Source of the DNA: Chitinophagaceae bacterium
Lineage (GTDB): Bacteria > Bacteroidota > Bacteroidia > Chitinophagales > Chitinophagaceae
DNA length: 64,000 nucleotides
Assembly: GCA_016719815.1 (NCBI GenBank)
Contig: JADJYK010000025.1
Coordinates: 1 to 64,000, forward strand
Direction of reading: 5' to 3'
Part shown: positions 1 to 8,736 of the stretch, piece by piece
Position numbering within the stretch: the first letter of the stretch is position 1
Layout of the letters: each line of letters starts with the position of its first letter
The notes under the pieces: generated by a model
What the model saw: the letters and a program-made list of their open reading frames with translations, nothing else
The model's database searches: none
What the model was told of the DNA's origin: nothing
Translations under genes and position numbers: made by a program

Positions 1-2
1 CA

Positions 3-89
3 ATTGAAGAGTTCTGCCAATATAAGGATTACAATATGATGTTGTTTCCGGCAGTTACGATAACTACCATTAATAAGCGAAAGCCATGA
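3..89 (+). CDS. Possible C-terminal end of a gene cut by the left edge
   Basis: An open frame enters from the left edge and runs 28 codons to a TGA, ending in a basic tail (NKRKP). It is too short to assign. It points toward the tRNA-Asn gene. Reality as a gene is uncertain; nothing else in 1-157 looks coding. Confidence 0.2.
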   Translation: MEEFCQYKDYNMMLFPAVTITTINKRKP

Positions 90-157
90 TAAAGGCTTTT
101 TGTTCCCTTATCCCTGCTTTTTTGTTTTCACTTCTTTATTTTGGGCTTTTTCTTATT

Positions 158-184
158 GTGACCTGAGGTCACATTCAAGGTCAC
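158..184. repeat. GTGACCT/AGGTCAC palindrome plus an extra half-site
   Basis: GTGACCT-G-AGGTCAC is a perfect 7-base inverted repeat at 158-172, followed after five bases by a third copy of the AGGTCAC half at 178-184. It lies beyond the tRNA-Asn terminator. It could be an operator for whatever lies left of the window or a recombination remnant; the sequence does not decide. Confidence 0.5.
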
Positions 185-186
185 AT

Positions 187-225
187 AAAGAAAAAGCGTC
201 ACGGTTTAATAATTCGTAACGCTTT
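187..225 (-). terminator. Intrinsic terminator of tRNA-Asn
   Basis: On the minus strand AAAGCGT (225-219) pairs with ACGCTTT (199-193), and the stem is followed by further T residues (TTCTTT). It starts eight bases after the tRNA 3' end. Confidence 0.6.
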
Positions 226-232
226 GATTATC

Positions 233-308
233 TGGCTCCCCTGTTGGACTTGAACCAACGACCCTCTGATTAACAGTCAGATGCTCTAACCAACTGAGCT
301 AAGGAGGA
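233..308 (-). tRNA. tRNA-Asn (GTT)
   Basis: Cloverleaf on the minus strand: D arm TAGCTCAG...GAGC, anticodon stem TCTGA/TCAGA with loop CTGTTAA (anticodon GTT), T arm GTTGG-TTCAAGT-CCAAC. The 3' end reads AGGGGA-G-CCA if CCA is encoded. The 5' acceptor strand TCCTCCT expects AGGAGGA, so the 3' strand appears one base short (T4 would bulge). The same kind of single-base loss affects many protein genes here, so a sequencing error is the simplest explanation. Without an encoded CCA the end would be at 235 or 236. Confidence 0.9.
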
Positions 309-330
309 ATACCTTTCCGTTTAGGGACTG

Positions 331-361
331 CAAAAATAGGGATATTCAGTCTTTGAACAAA
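331..361 (-). promoter_or_regulatory. Promoter of tRNA-Asn
   Basis: Minus strand: a TTTG element (361-358), a 19-base spacer, then TATTTTTG (338-331), matching the Bacteroidota -33/-7 pattern (TTTG, TAnnTTTG). It sits 22 bases upstream of the tRNA 5' end. Confidence 0.65.
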
Positions 362-393
362 AGCTGAACTGAAAAACAACAGAAAATTATCAG

Positions 394-1187
394 TTAACAC
401 CCGCTCTCACACATTGAGCCAGAGGCCTCTATAATATAAAACTTGCCTTTGCAGACACCATAAACCGGTTTTATCAAAAGGAACCACTCCTGCCTTTTGC
501 CGGCTACCACTACCAGTTCTGTAATGTACAAACTGCCGTCATTCTCAATAGTATATAGCTTGCCGGCCAAAGTGGCTCCGGCTATACTATTAGCCCATGC
601 GTTACTTGTGCCTACCTTTTCCTGTTGCCATCTGCCTCGCTTGTTTCATACAGACTGCCGTCTTTTTCAATACTGTATAATTTTCCGGCAGCTTCAAACA
701 GGTGTTGGGTGCTGGCAAATTCAGCTTTCCCGATCCGGAGCTTCACTCCCGTATTGGCATTGGTAGCATACAGGGCACCATTTGATTCTATGGTAAAGAG
801 ATAACCATACGTGGCAATGCCCACTATGGTATTAGCCCAATCTCCGGCCTCCCCTAATCTTTTCCATTCTCCGCTGTCCGGGTTTATCCGGAACAGGCTG
901 CCGTCCTTTTCTATGGTGAAAACACTCTTTGCTCCCAAGCATACAACTGTACCGTATTGACATAACTCACTGTATCAATTTGTGACCATGTACCCGCTGT
1001 GGGATCTGTTCTTATATAACTGGCCTGACTGCTCTATAGAATACAATACCCGTTGGTGGCTGCGGCAAACTTAGGTGTGTGACCATGTACCCGGAACGTT
1101 TACCTGCCGCCAGGTTACCGACTGCGCATGGATTAGTATGCCAATAAGCATTGCAGGCACCAGTAATAATATCTTTTTTGTTTTCAT
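394..1187 (-). pseudogene. Frameshifted secreted propeller-like repeat protein
   Basis: Starts at ATG 1187 with a clear signal peptide (MKTKKILLLVPAMLIGILIHA-QS) and ends at TAA 396-394. Between these, one protein can be followed only by changing frame about five times. The largest intact piece (612-938) has repeats of the form F/YTIEKDGSLF/Y followed by a W- or G-rich stretch, about 45-50 residues apart, as in tectonin-like beta-propeller repeats. The last repeat reads KFYIIEASGSMC. A secreted carbohydrate- or surface-binding role is possible but unproven. It lies just downstream of the Rieske gene. Breaks may be sequencing indels or true decay. Confidence 0.6.
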
Positions 1188-1206
1188 TATGGTTATTTGA
1201 TGAAAA

Positions 1207-1572
1207 TTAATGGAAGATATTAAACATACCACCTTTTTCTTCCATGCCTGCATAAACAGCCTCATCCCTGATTTCCACAGGCCAATGCTTCGGTAATAGC
1301 CCTTCGCCACTTACATTCCGGCCATTCTGCATGCTGAACTTATACCGGTGTAGCGGACAAAACCACATGGCCCAGCGCATCTATATATATCCAATAGCCA
1401 GAATGCCGCCGGCATGTGGGCACTTATACGCAAATGCAAACAATTTATCATTGTACCTGCCAACGCATATTTTCTTTCCAGCCACTTCTGCAACTGCAAT
1501 GCTATTTGCAGCAAACTGCAGTTCATTAATATGGCCGGCCACTTTGTGCCAGGTAATTTTTTTTCCGGACAT
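1207..1572 (-). pseudogene. Rieske [2Fe-2S] ferredoxin, interrupted
   Basis: A small Rieske protein of about 120 residues. The first cluster motif CPHAGG is near residue 50, and the second, CPLHRYKF, follows about 20 codons later. An in-frame TAG lies between them, and the linker reads sensibly (DALGHVV) only in another frame before the original frame returns to TAA at 1209. A small TA insertion plus one extra T would explain this. Its ATG overlaps the hflX stop as TGATG, implying translational coupling. Small soluble Rieske proteins of this type transfer electrons to oxygenases or reductases; the partner here is unknown. Confidence 0.75.
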
Positions 1573-2828
1573 CAGTACATGAATTCTGTTTTGTAGGGAT
1601 ACCTTATGCGGTATAGCTCTCTTACCTTATCCAGTATCGTTTTACGGAGAGTGTTAAGATTTCTTCTCTCTATTGCCGCCACAAAAACTGCGTTGTCATT
1701 AGTTTCATAATTCCACCTCTCATAGAGGTCCTGCAGTATTTCCTGTTTGGTATCGTCACCAAGCCATTGATCAAAAGTGGTTTGTTCGTAAAGGTCCATC
1801 TTATTGAATATAGTAAGAATAGGCTTATCTGCCGCACTTAGCTCCTGCAGGGTTTTGTTAACTACCGCAATCTGGTCTTCATAATTGGGATGAGAGATAT
1901 CCACCACATGCAGTAATATGTCGGCCTCCCGCACTTCATCCAATGTGCTTTTAAAACTCTCCACAAGGTGATGGGGCAGTTTGCGGATAAAACCAACTGT
2001 ATCGCTCAGTAAAAAGGGAGTGTTTTCATAAACCACTTTGCTTGTAGTTGTGTCGAGAGTGGCAAAAAGCTTATTCTCGGCAAAAACATCCCTTTTGCTT
2101 AGCAAATTCATCAGGGTACTCTTACCCACATTGGTATAACCAACCAACGCCACACGTATGAATTCACCCCTGTCTTTACGTTGTGTGAATGCCTGTTTGT
2201 CTATCTCGGCAAGTTTTTTTGCGCAACAGTGAAATTTTATCCCGTACAATACGGCGGTCGGTTTCAACTCTGTTTCACCAGGTCCTCTTGTGCCTATACC
2301 GCCACCCAGCCTTTCCAGGTGTTTCCACATCCCACGCAGGCGGGGCAAAATATATTGATATTGTGCCAACTCCACTTGTGCCTTAGCTTGCGCAGTTTTG
2401 GCCCTTCGGGCAAAAATGTCGAGAATGAGGTCGCTGCGGTCAATAGTTTTTACCTCCAGGGTTTTTTTCAATATTGTTAATTTGAGCCCGCTCAGTTCAT
2501 CATCAAAAATGATAATTCTGACATCCTTATCCTGGATATATTGCCGTATCTCTTCCAGTTTTCCTTTACCAATAAAAGTCCGGCTGTCTGGATGCGACAG
2601 TTTTTGTGTAAAGCGTTTAATCGTTACTGCTCCGGCAGTTTCTGCCAGAAAGGCCAGCTCCTCAAGGTACTCTTGCACCTGTTGATCCGGTTTGATCCTT
2701 CTGTACCAGCCCCACCAGTACTGCTTTTCTTCGTTCTGTATTTTATTTCTTTTATCAAGCATTTCAGAAAAATCCCTTCGATAAGCCGAAAGGATATGCA
2801 AAGGTAAATTCACAATGACTTCCGGCAT
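1572..2828 (-). CDS. hflX: GTPase HflX
   Basis: Ribosome-associated GTPase that splits stalled or stress-hibernated ribosomes. The N-terminal HflX domain contains the GGGIGTRGPGETE signature (about residues 175-190). The Ras-like G domain follows with Walker A GYTNVGKST, DTVGF (G3) and NKMD (G4). Length 418 is normal. Just after GETEL the frame reads KPTAVLYGIKFHCC where the neighbouring frame gives the family-like TDRRIVRDKISLLR, so a lost G and an extra A in an A-run form a compensating indel pair that leaves the ORF open. First gene of a unit with the Rieske gene (TGATG overlap). Confidence 0.95.
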   Translation of the reverse strand: MPEVIVNLPLHILSAYRRDFSEMLDKRNKIQNEEKQYWWGWYRRIKPDQQVQEYLEELAFLAETAGAVTIKRFTQKLSHPDSRTFIGKGKLEEIRQYIQDKDVRIIIFDDELSGLKLTILKKTLEVKTIDRSDLILDIFARRAKTAQAKAQVELAQYQYILPRLRGMWKHLERLGGGIGTRGPGETELKPTAVLYGIKFHCCAKKLAEIDKQAFTQRKDRGEFIRVALVGYTNVGKSTLMNLLSKRDVFAENKLFATLDTTTSKVVYENTPFLLSDTVGFIRKLPHHLVESFKSTLDEVREADILLHVVDISHPNYEDQIAVVNKTLQELSAADKPILTIFNKMDLYEQTTFDQWLGDDTKQEILQDLYERWNYETNDNAVFVAAIERRNLNTLRKTILDKVRELYRIRYPYKTEFMY

Positions 2829-2830
2829 AA

Positions 2831-2864
2831 AAAAGCGGTTCGTTATTTACAAGAACCGCTTTTT
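2831..2864 (-). terminator. Hairpin terminator between the barrel gene and hflX
   Basis: AAAAGCGGTTC (2831-2841) and GAACCGCTTTT (2853-2863) form an 11-base stem with an 11-base loop. On the minus strand it follows the gene ending at 2887 and runs into a T-rich tail just before the hflX start. Confidence 0.75.
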
Positions 2865-2886
2865 ATGATAAATAATGTAACGGCGA

Positions 2887-3615
2887 TTATAAACCGCTTA
2901 GTGTAAGGCCAATAGAGAAGGGCCGAACTTCTGGGCCAGAGCCATCTTTAAACAGCGGCGTAAACTGGTAGCTGCCATACAGGCTAAAATGCCCGTAACC
3001 AAGCCTTACCATACCGGATATTCTTGTTTTATTAAAGAACTGTTTGCTAGCCTCCTTCATCACATAATCATTCAGCAAGTTGCCGTTTTTATCCTGCAGC
3101 TTGGTGTTACGGGTGTGTGCATTTAGCAGGGTGCCCACTTTTACACCTATAGCAGCTTTTACACCACTTCCGGTTTCGGGGTTTGACGAAAAGCGAAACT
3201 CAACCGGCGCTTCCAGGTAGACTGTTGCCAGTTTTGTTTTCTTGAAGTGGTTGGTGTCTGGAACATTGGCAAAATGAATAGATGATGTATTTTCTTTTAT
3301 ACCCACATTGGTTTTAGTAAAAGCGATATGATCGCTACCAATACCAGGGCCAATAGCAATACTGAGTTTTGGGTTGGTCTTAAAGGGAAAATCAAACATA
3401 AAATAGGCGTTGAAACTCTTTGACAACCCCTTTTGATTGATGGTATCTGGAATGCCAGCCCAGGTAGTATAGCCCAGTTGCAGCATCAGGTGGTCATTTG
3501 CCCTGTTGCCAAGGTTGGGCTTTTCTTTTTTCTTTCCAGAGGGTGTAGGGGTTTCCTGCGCATATACTCCTGACACTAAAAAACAACTGATTACTAATGC
3601 AAAAATCTTCTTCAT
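2887..3615 (-). CDS. Outer membrane beta-barrel protein (OMP_b-brl type)
   Basis: 242 residues with a signal peptide (MKKIFALVISCFLVSGVYA-Q), then alternating strands such as HLMLQLGYTTW, FNAYFMFDFPF, LSIAIGPGIG and a C-terminal strand FSIGLTLSGL. This fits the small 8-stranded porin-like barrels (PF13568 type) common in Bacteroidota. Single-gene transcription unit: its own TATATTTG promoter upstream and a terminator downstream. Specific function unknown. Confidence 0.75.
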   Translation of the reverse strand: MKKIFALVISCFLVSGVYAQETPTPSGKKKEKPNLGNRANDHLMLQLGYTTWAGIPDTINQKGLSKSFNAYFMFDFPFKTNPKLSIAIGPGIGSDHIAFTKTNVGIKENTSSIHFANVPDTNHFKKTKLATVYLEAPVEFRFSSNPETGSGVKAAIGVKVGTLLNAHTRNTKLQDKNGNLLNDYVMKEASKQFFNKTRISGMVRLGYGHFSLYGSYQFTPLFKDGSGPEVRPFSIGLTLSGL

Positions 3616-3632
3616 AAGTCTTGTTATGGCCG

Positions 3633-3640
3633 CAAATATA
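3633..3640 (-). promoter_or_regulatory. -7 element for the barrel gene
   Basis: TATATTTG on the minus strand, 18 bases upstream of the ATG at 3615, matches TAnnTTTG. No clear -33 partner was seen. Confidence 0.45.
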
Positions 3641-3730
3641 TTTTCTTTCGGTTAAAGATTGGTTAAGAAGGTATAATAATTAATATTTACTATTTTGCAA
3701 CCCCTAACGGTTTCCAAAACTAACCGGAAT

Positions 3731-3804
3731 GGACCCTTAGCTCAGACGGTTAGAGCATCTGACTCATAATCAGAGGGTCGCTGGTTCGATCCCAGCAGGG
3801 TCCA
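3731..3804 (+). tRNA. tRNA with CAT anticodon (probably tRNA-Ile2, otherwise tRNA-Met)
   Basis: Acceptor GGACCCT pairs fully with AGGGTCC, discriminator A, CCA not encoded. Anticodon loop CTCATAA (anticodon CAT), T arm GCTGG-TTCGATC-CCAGC. The acceptor start, anticodon arm and T-arm resemble bacterial tRNA-Ile2 (lysidine-modified CAU) more than elongator tRNA-Met, but sequence alone does not settle it. It is not an initiator, since the three G-C pairs expected at the base of the anticodon stem are absent. Confidence 0.93.
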
Positions 3805-3816
3805 CTCTTGGAAAGA

Positions 3817-3849
3817 GGGTTTCAAACAATACAATTTGAAACCCTTTTT
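3817..3849 (+). terminator. Intrinsic terminator after the CAT tRNA
   Basis: GGGTTTCAAA (3817-3826) pairs with TTTGAAACCC (3835-3844), followed by TTTTT. It starts 13 bases after the tRNA. The stretch 3850-4024 contains a G8 run but nothing else recognisable. Confidence 0.8.
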
Positions 3850-4024
3850 CATTTGTAAAAATCATTAGCTACCACCAAAGGGGGGGGTAAGAAGGACAAC
3901 CTGTTAAGGCTTACAGTTATAGAACCTATTTCATCTCCTTTTATCTAACAAATTCTTTATTTATGCTTTGACGGGTTCGGTAACAGTAGCTGTCACTTCC
4001 TCACGAACTAGTAACCAGTCAACC

Positions 4025-4918
4025 CTATTGATATACTTTCGCCTTCAGCAAGGGCCGCACACTGTCTGGCACAGCCTGAAACAGGTTTAGCAGCACACCT
4101 GATGCATTCGCTTCTATCTCCACATTGGTGATGGAAGTGAGATAATCCCGCCATGCTGTTTTATTGCTGGTGGTGTAGAGACGGTTATCGTTGGGCATTG
4201 TTACGGTAAGCACGGTGGTGTTGCGGTCGATGCGGGCCAAATCGCCTGTACCCTTTGGCATTACCAGCACCACTTTCCATACTTTGGCCGGCACAGTAAT
4301 ATTGCCACCAGCAATAGTATTCAGCAATCCGTTGGCATTATAACCACCACGTCCACAGCTGCCGGTGGCAATGTAAAGCTTCGCTGTTGCCCCCAGAAGG
4401 GTGTTGCGTACATAATCTTCCAACCCCTCCCATGGGCCCTGGTTGAGGTTTGGTGCTTGCGGAATCATATTGGTCATCAGAAAGGTGGAGCTGTTGGCAG
4501 CCACGGTGGTGGTACGGTCGCCAGACGGACAATTGTGTCCCCTGTCGAAACCTGTGCCGTTGTAGTGGGCATCTTCAACACGAAACCAGCCAGCAGGAAG
4601 ACCGGCATCGGCACGAAAATCATCTTGTCGCGGAGTGCTGCCCATATCTTCGCTCTGCAGGTGCCAGGCTACCCATAAAGGTATTGCACGGCTGCTGCTG
4701 TAGCCAAGTCGATAGTAAGTGTTGTCTTTTAAATAATTTTCGGGATATGAGGCTGATGGCTGCGCATTGGTTGGATTACCCAAGTAAATAGGATCATTTT
4801 CGCCAACCACCACTGGTGGAATAGGTGTTGGTGTGGGGCTGCTATCCGAACTCTTTTTACAGGCAGCTAGGAGAAATAGCACTGCTGGCAGCCACGAGTA
4901 TATTCGCAGTATTTTCAT
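4025..4918 (-). CDS. Exported DNA/RNA non-specific endonuclease (lipoprotein)
   Basis: 297 residues. N-terminal lipoprotein signal (LFLLAAC-KK) followed by a Ser/Pro/Thr linker, then a beta-beta-alpha metal nuclease domain (NUC1 family). The catalytic motif DRGHNCPSGDR is near residues 125-135, and the metal-ligand region TNMIPQAPNLNQGPWEGLE follows. These enzymes cut DNA and RNA without sequence preference; here it would be anchored outside the inner membrane, perhaps for nutrient scavenging. Monocistronic. Confidence 0.9.
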   Translation of the reverse strand: MKILRIYSWLPAVLFLLAACKKSSDSSPTPTPIPPVVVGENDPIYLGNPTNAQPSASYPENYLKDNTYYRLGYSSSRAIPLWVAWHLQSEDMGSTPRQDDFRADAGLPAGWFRVEDAHYNGTGFDRGHNCPSGDRTTTVAANSSTFLMTNMIPQAPNLNQGPWEGLEDYVRNTLLGATAKLYIATGSCGRGGYNANGLLNTIAGGNITVPAKVWKVVLVMPKGTGDLARIDRNTTVLTVTMPNDNRLYTTSNKTAWRDYLTSITNVEIEANASGVLLNLFQAVPDSVRPLLKAKVYQ

Positions 4919-5119
4919 GGTGGAAAGGTAAGAAGGGATTTAGAAACTTGCTTCTTTAATGTTTGAAAATGCAGGGTATTTAAGAGATGCACAAATGATG
5001 ATCTGTCTGGGTCCGATAAACATTAATATTTTATTATTACGGATTATCTATAAAAAATTATTGCGCCGTGACTTGTTCTGCCACACCGAAGAAAATGACA
5101 GTGAAGCTCTTCTGCACAA

Positions 5120-5716
5120 TTATTTATTTAGCTTCCGTTGTTCCCTGCACACCCACCATAAGCCTTTTACATTGCCACGCCATTGCGGCAACATTCTCAC
5201 CAGCATTATTTCTTCTTTTAGTTGCAGTGCTGTAATTCCAATCGCCACATAAAACAACCACACAATAGGTTGTGGTAAAAAGAAAGCCAGCACAAGGAAT
5301 ATAGCCTGCGATATGGCCGCCAGTTTGGCCATATAAGTATGAAAACCCGAAGGCCTGCCATACATCCAGAAAGCATAACCCGTTTGCACCAGAAACAGTG
5401 CAAATAATGCTCCCAGCGGAATAAGATGTGAACGGATAAAAACAGGATGTACTACAAATAAACCCAATGTGGCAGCAAATACGGTAAGATCATCCCCGAT
5501 GGAATCGAGCCTTGTGCCAAACTTGCTGGTTACTTTGTATTTCCTCGCAAGAAATCCATCAATCGAATCTGTAAAAAAACTGATTACCAGTAACCACTTA
5601 AACAAACTGACATTGTCTGTAAAAAGAAGCGCCATCAATACCGGTGCCGCCAACACCCTGTACATGGTGATGCCGTTAATAATATAATAGCTGATGCGAT
5701 GATGACGGTGTTGCAT
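5120..5716 (-). CDS. CDP-alcohol phosphatidyltransferase family membrane protein
   Basis: Carries the family motif D-G-x2-A-R-x8-G-x3-D-x3-D (DGFLAR...GTRLDSIGDD) near residues 55-77, which binds Mg2+ and the CDP-alcohol. Several hydrophobic helices follow. The family includes phosphatidylglycerophosphate and related phospholipid synthases; the exact substrate is not evident. The frame is open to 5821, but a terminator lies at 5778-5802, so a start at 5716 (MQHRHHRIS, 198 residues) or 5773 is preferred; 5716 gives the usual short lead before the first helix. Confidence 0.85.
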   Translation of the reverse strand: MQHRHHRISYYIINGITMYRVLAAPVLMALLFTDNVSLFKWLLVISFFTDSIDGFLARKYKVTSKFGTRLDSIGDDLTVFAATLGLFVVHPVFIRSHLIPLGALFALFLVQTGYAFWMYGRPSGFHTYMAKLAAISQAIFLVLAFFLPQPIVWLFYVAIGITALQLKEEIMLVRMLPQWRGNVKGLWWVCREQRKLNK

Positions 5717-5777
5717 ATACCAGCAATGAAGCAAAGCTATACATGAAATTACAGCATAAACAGGATTATACATAACA

Positions 5778-5802
5778 ACAAAAAAGCGGCACAATGCCGC
5801 TT
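5778..5802 (-). terminator. Intrinsic terminator downstream of the Nfu gene
   Basis: Minus strand AAGCGGCA-TTG-TGCCGCTT (5802-5784) followed by a T run. It separates the Nfu gene from the phosphatidyltransferase gene. Confidence 0.8.
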
Positions 5803-5834
5803 CTGTTTCTGTATCTCTCAAATAAAAACTAAAC

Positions 5835-6431
5835 TTACTCTGCTTCAGCCACCACTTCTTTTACCTCAGGTATCATTCTTTTCATCATACCCTCTATGCC
5901 TGCCTTCAATGTTATCATTGATGAAGGACAACCGCTGCAGCTGCCCTGCATCATCAGGTTAACCACTCCCGCATTGTAGCTTTTGAACTGTATGGCGCCA
6001 CCGTCCATTTCAACAGCAGGACGCACATAACTATCAAGCAATTCTTTTATACGCACTACCACATCTTCATCATCGGCACTTACGGTATTGCTGCTCTCCT
6101 GTTTTACGGTGGCTAGCTCTTCTTCATTAATTACCGCCTTACCTTCTTCCAGGTAATCTTTTAAAAACTGTCGCACAGAAGGTATTACGTCGCTCCATTC
6201 TGTTTCGGCGGTTTTGGTAAGGGTAACAAAATTGCTGGCAATAAATACAGCCCGTATAAACGGAAATGCAAACATTTCCTGCGCCAACGGCGAAGGCTTT
6301 GCACTTGCCACATCAGGGAAATCAATGCTCTTTCCGGGATACAGGAGTTTGTTGGCTACAAACTTCATGGTTTCCGGATTTGGGGTCATTTCTGTATAAA
6401 TACTGATGATTGGATTGCCTGTTTTAATCAT
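5835..6431 (-). CDS. Nfu-type iron-sulfur cluster carrier
   Basis: 198 residues with two domains: an N-terminal Nfu_N domain (TEMTPNPETMKFVANK) and a C-terminal NifU domain carrying the CxxC cluster ligand in GSCSGCPSS near residues 160-170. Such proteins accept a [4Fe-4S] cluster and hand it to apoproteins. The acidic spacer around residues 100-125 is typical. Monocistronic with its own TATTTTTG promoter and a terminator. The many FeS proteins in this window are plausible general clients. Confidence 0.93.
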   Translation of the reverse strand: MIKTGNPIISIYTEMTPNPETMKFVANKLLYPGKSIDFPDVASAKPSPLAQEMFAFPFIRAVFIASNFVTLTKTAETEWSDVIPSVRQFLKDYLEEGKAVINEEELATVKQESSNTVSADDEDVVVRIKELLDSYVRPAVEMDGGAIQFKSYNAGVVNLMMQGSCSGCPSSMITLKAGIEGMMKRMIPEVKEVVAEAE

Positions 6432-6450
6432 AACTCACGGTATTAGGTTG

Positions 6451-6458
6451 CAAAAATA
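6451..6458 (-). promoter_or_regulatory. -7 element for the Nfu gene
   Basis: TATTTTTG on the minus strand, 20 bases upstream of the Nfu ATG. Confidence 0.5.
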
Positions 6459-6584
6459 ATAACATTTGCCGGTGATAACTTACGAAGGAAGGAATGAAAT
6501 AGAGACTTGTTGCTGGTGACCTGTAGCCGACAGCAAGCAGGCAATAGCTGCTTTTACGTTTATTTGCATAAAATTTACCTGCCC

Positions 6585-6920
6585 ATGCAAAAAATGTATC
6601 ACCTGGGAACTTGCACGACCTGTCAGGCTATTATTAAAGAAACGAGAATTGAACATACTGGCATTCCCATGCAGGATATCAAACTTGAAAAAATTACTCC
6701 CCTGCAACTGGATGAAATGAAAAAGATGAGTGGCAGCTACGAGTCTCTTTTCAGCCGGCGTGCACTTAAGTACAAAGAATTGGGAATGAAGGATAAACAA
6801 CTGCACGAAGAAGATTACAGACAGTATATATTGCAGGAATACACCTTCCTGAAACGGCCTGTTGTGATACTTAACAAAGATATTTTCATGGGTAACGATA
6901 AAAAACTATACAGCGCTTAA
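6585..6920 (+). CDS. ArsC/Spx-like thioredoxin-fold protein
   Basis: About 111 residues from ATG 6585 (MQKMYHLGTCTTC); the longer open frame from 6507 adds an unlikely basic lead. The CTTCQ motif at residues 10-14 sits where ArsC-family arsenate reductases and Spx-like regulators have CxxC/CxxS, and the C-terminal RPVVILNKD matches the family's cis-proline loop. No ars genes are nearby, so a thiol-redox role is as likely as arsenate reduction. Confidence 0.75.
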   Translation: MQKMYHLGTCTTCQAIIKETRIEHTGIPMQDIKLEKITPLQLDEMKKMSGSYESLFSRRALKYKELGMKDKQLHEEDYRQYILQEYTFLKRPVVILNKDIFMGNDKKLYSA

Positions 6921-6964
6921 AAGAGGCTGTACAGAAGTTGTAGATTAATAGAGAATACAGGTTG

Positions 6965-8633
6965 CTACATCAGCAGCAGTATCAGCAGTTGTGCCGCCAC
7001 TATCCGCAGTATCATGGTAAGCGGATATACCGTTGCATATGTAACCGAAGGAATATCACTGTTGGTCATTCTTGTAGCAAAGGCCAGTGCCGGTGGATCG
7101 GTAGAAGCTCCAGACAACAAGCCGCATATCTCGAAATATGTTTTCTTAAAATACTTACGGGCAATAAAACCAATTATTAATAATGGCACTACTGTAATAA
7201 TAACTCCCATGCCAATCCATACCCACCCACGGCCGTCTGAAATGCAACCGACAGATTTTTACCACTGCTCAATCCCACACTGGCAAGAAACAAGCTAATA
7301 CCCAACTCCTGATCATCATATTAGCGCTGCTGGTTGTGTAATTGTTCAGGTAAAGCAGGTTGCCAAACCGGCTGAGAGCCAGTGCCACAATCAGTAGACC
7401 ACCGGCCATTCCAATTTTAACCGCAACCGGCATATTTGGGAAATAAAATGGCACACTACCAAGTATTACACCCAGCACAATACCCATAAAGATGGGTGCC
7501 AGGTCGGGCACTTCCAGTTTCTTTAATGAGTTGCCCAGTATTTCAGTTGCGATTTTTACTTCTTCTTCCGTCCCCACCACTTTTACAGTATCGCCCAGTT
7601 GAAAAAACATATCTCCATGCGGAACCATTTCAATCCCAGCCCTGTTGATGCGGGCAAAAGTAAACTCATGTCCTTCCAACTCGGGAATATCTCCAATCCT
7701 TTTATGTGTAATGCTTGTTTTTGTTACCACTATATTCCTGGCTATTAGGTCGCTGCCCTTGGCTGTTTTCAGATTTATTGGGCTTTCGGGTCCAACCAGC
7801 AGTTTCAATTGTTCCATTTCCTGCTTGGAAGCTACCACGAGTAACACATCCCCCGCAGAAAGTGTGATATCCGGTGTAGGAGTAATAATTTCCCCGTCAT
7901 GCATCATTCTGGAGACAACGATGGGTTCTTTTAGCAGTTCAAACAGTTTGCGCAGCGGCTGTCCTTCCAGTTGTTTGTTCTCCAGGCTCAGATGCATGGA
8001 TATTGGCCTGTTGGTTCTGAAGAGGCTTAGCTTGCGGTGCAGTTCCTGCTCTTCTTCAATGTTTATTTTAAACATCCGCTTCAGGATGAGCAATGCGCCA
8101 ATGATACCAAACACACCCAGCGGATATGCGACCGCATATGCCAGTGTAATCAGCGACCTGTCGGAAGATGCTACATCCATGTCTCTTACGGCAGCTTGAG
8201 CTGCAGCAAGGCCAGGAGTATTGGTAACGGCCCCACTCATTACACCCGCCATTACAGAGATACTGTTGTTACTAAGCAAATACAATAATACTGTGATAAA
8301 AACACCTGTTGCCACAATGCCAAATGCCAGCAAATTATTGGTCATGGCATTCTTTTTTAAGGAAGCCCAAAAACCGGGCCCTACCTGTAATCCAATTGCA
8401 TAAACAAAAAGGATGAGACCAAATTCCTTTATAAAATGTTCCGTTCCGGAATCTATTTCTATGCCCAGGTAAGAAAAAAGCAGTCCTGCAAATAATACCC
8501 AGGTAATACCCAACGATATTCCTGCAATTTTGATCCGGCCCAGCCATATACCAATAGCAATAACCAGCCCATAAATAACAACGGATTGTGCAATGGATGC
8601 TTTCGTAAAAAGATCACCTAACCATTCCGGCAT
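6965..8633 (-). CDS. AspT/YidE-type putative transporter with two TrkA-C domains (frameshifted near its C-terminus)
   Basis: About 556 residues when rejoined. The N-terminal membrane half (TMs at about 15-35, 40-60, 65-85, 95-120, 155-185) is followed by two cytosolic RCK_C/TrkA-C domains (residues about 205-290 and 300-370), then a second membrane half. This is the aspartate:alanine exchanger (AAEx)/YidE/YbjL architecture. The main ORF ends at 7269 in an out-of-frame tail; the correct frame continues (GISLFLASVG...) and, after another one-base shift near 7215, resumes as VIITVVPLLIIGFIARKYF to the stop at 6965. Substrate unknown. Confidence 0.85.
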
Positions 8634-8736
8634 AAAACAGATTTCAGTTCATCAATAATTTTAACCTTCTCCAGGGGGCGAACCCTAGTCCGCCGCACTG
8701 GAAAAGTATTCATTAGCAAGAGCCATCAGCCAGAGG

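Noticed and set aside
3883..3892. G-run in the intergenic region after the CAT tRNA
   Set aside because: A simple homopolymer with no flanking repeats or gene; may be a length-error site.
4959..5252. 97-codon plus-strand frame overlapping the start region of the phosphatidyltransferase 3' end
   Set aside because: Antisense to a clear gene for part of its length, with no protein-like features or start signal.
6507..6584. Longer N-terminus for the ArsC-like gene
   Set aside because: The extra 26 residues are basic and Cys-containing without a helix or signal; the family starts near the beta strand at 6585-6594.
8641..8736. Partial CCAG...CTGG inverted repeat between the AspT-like gene and pckG
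   Set aside because: The stem is short and interrupted and has no T-run in either direction; not convincing as a terminator or riboswitch.
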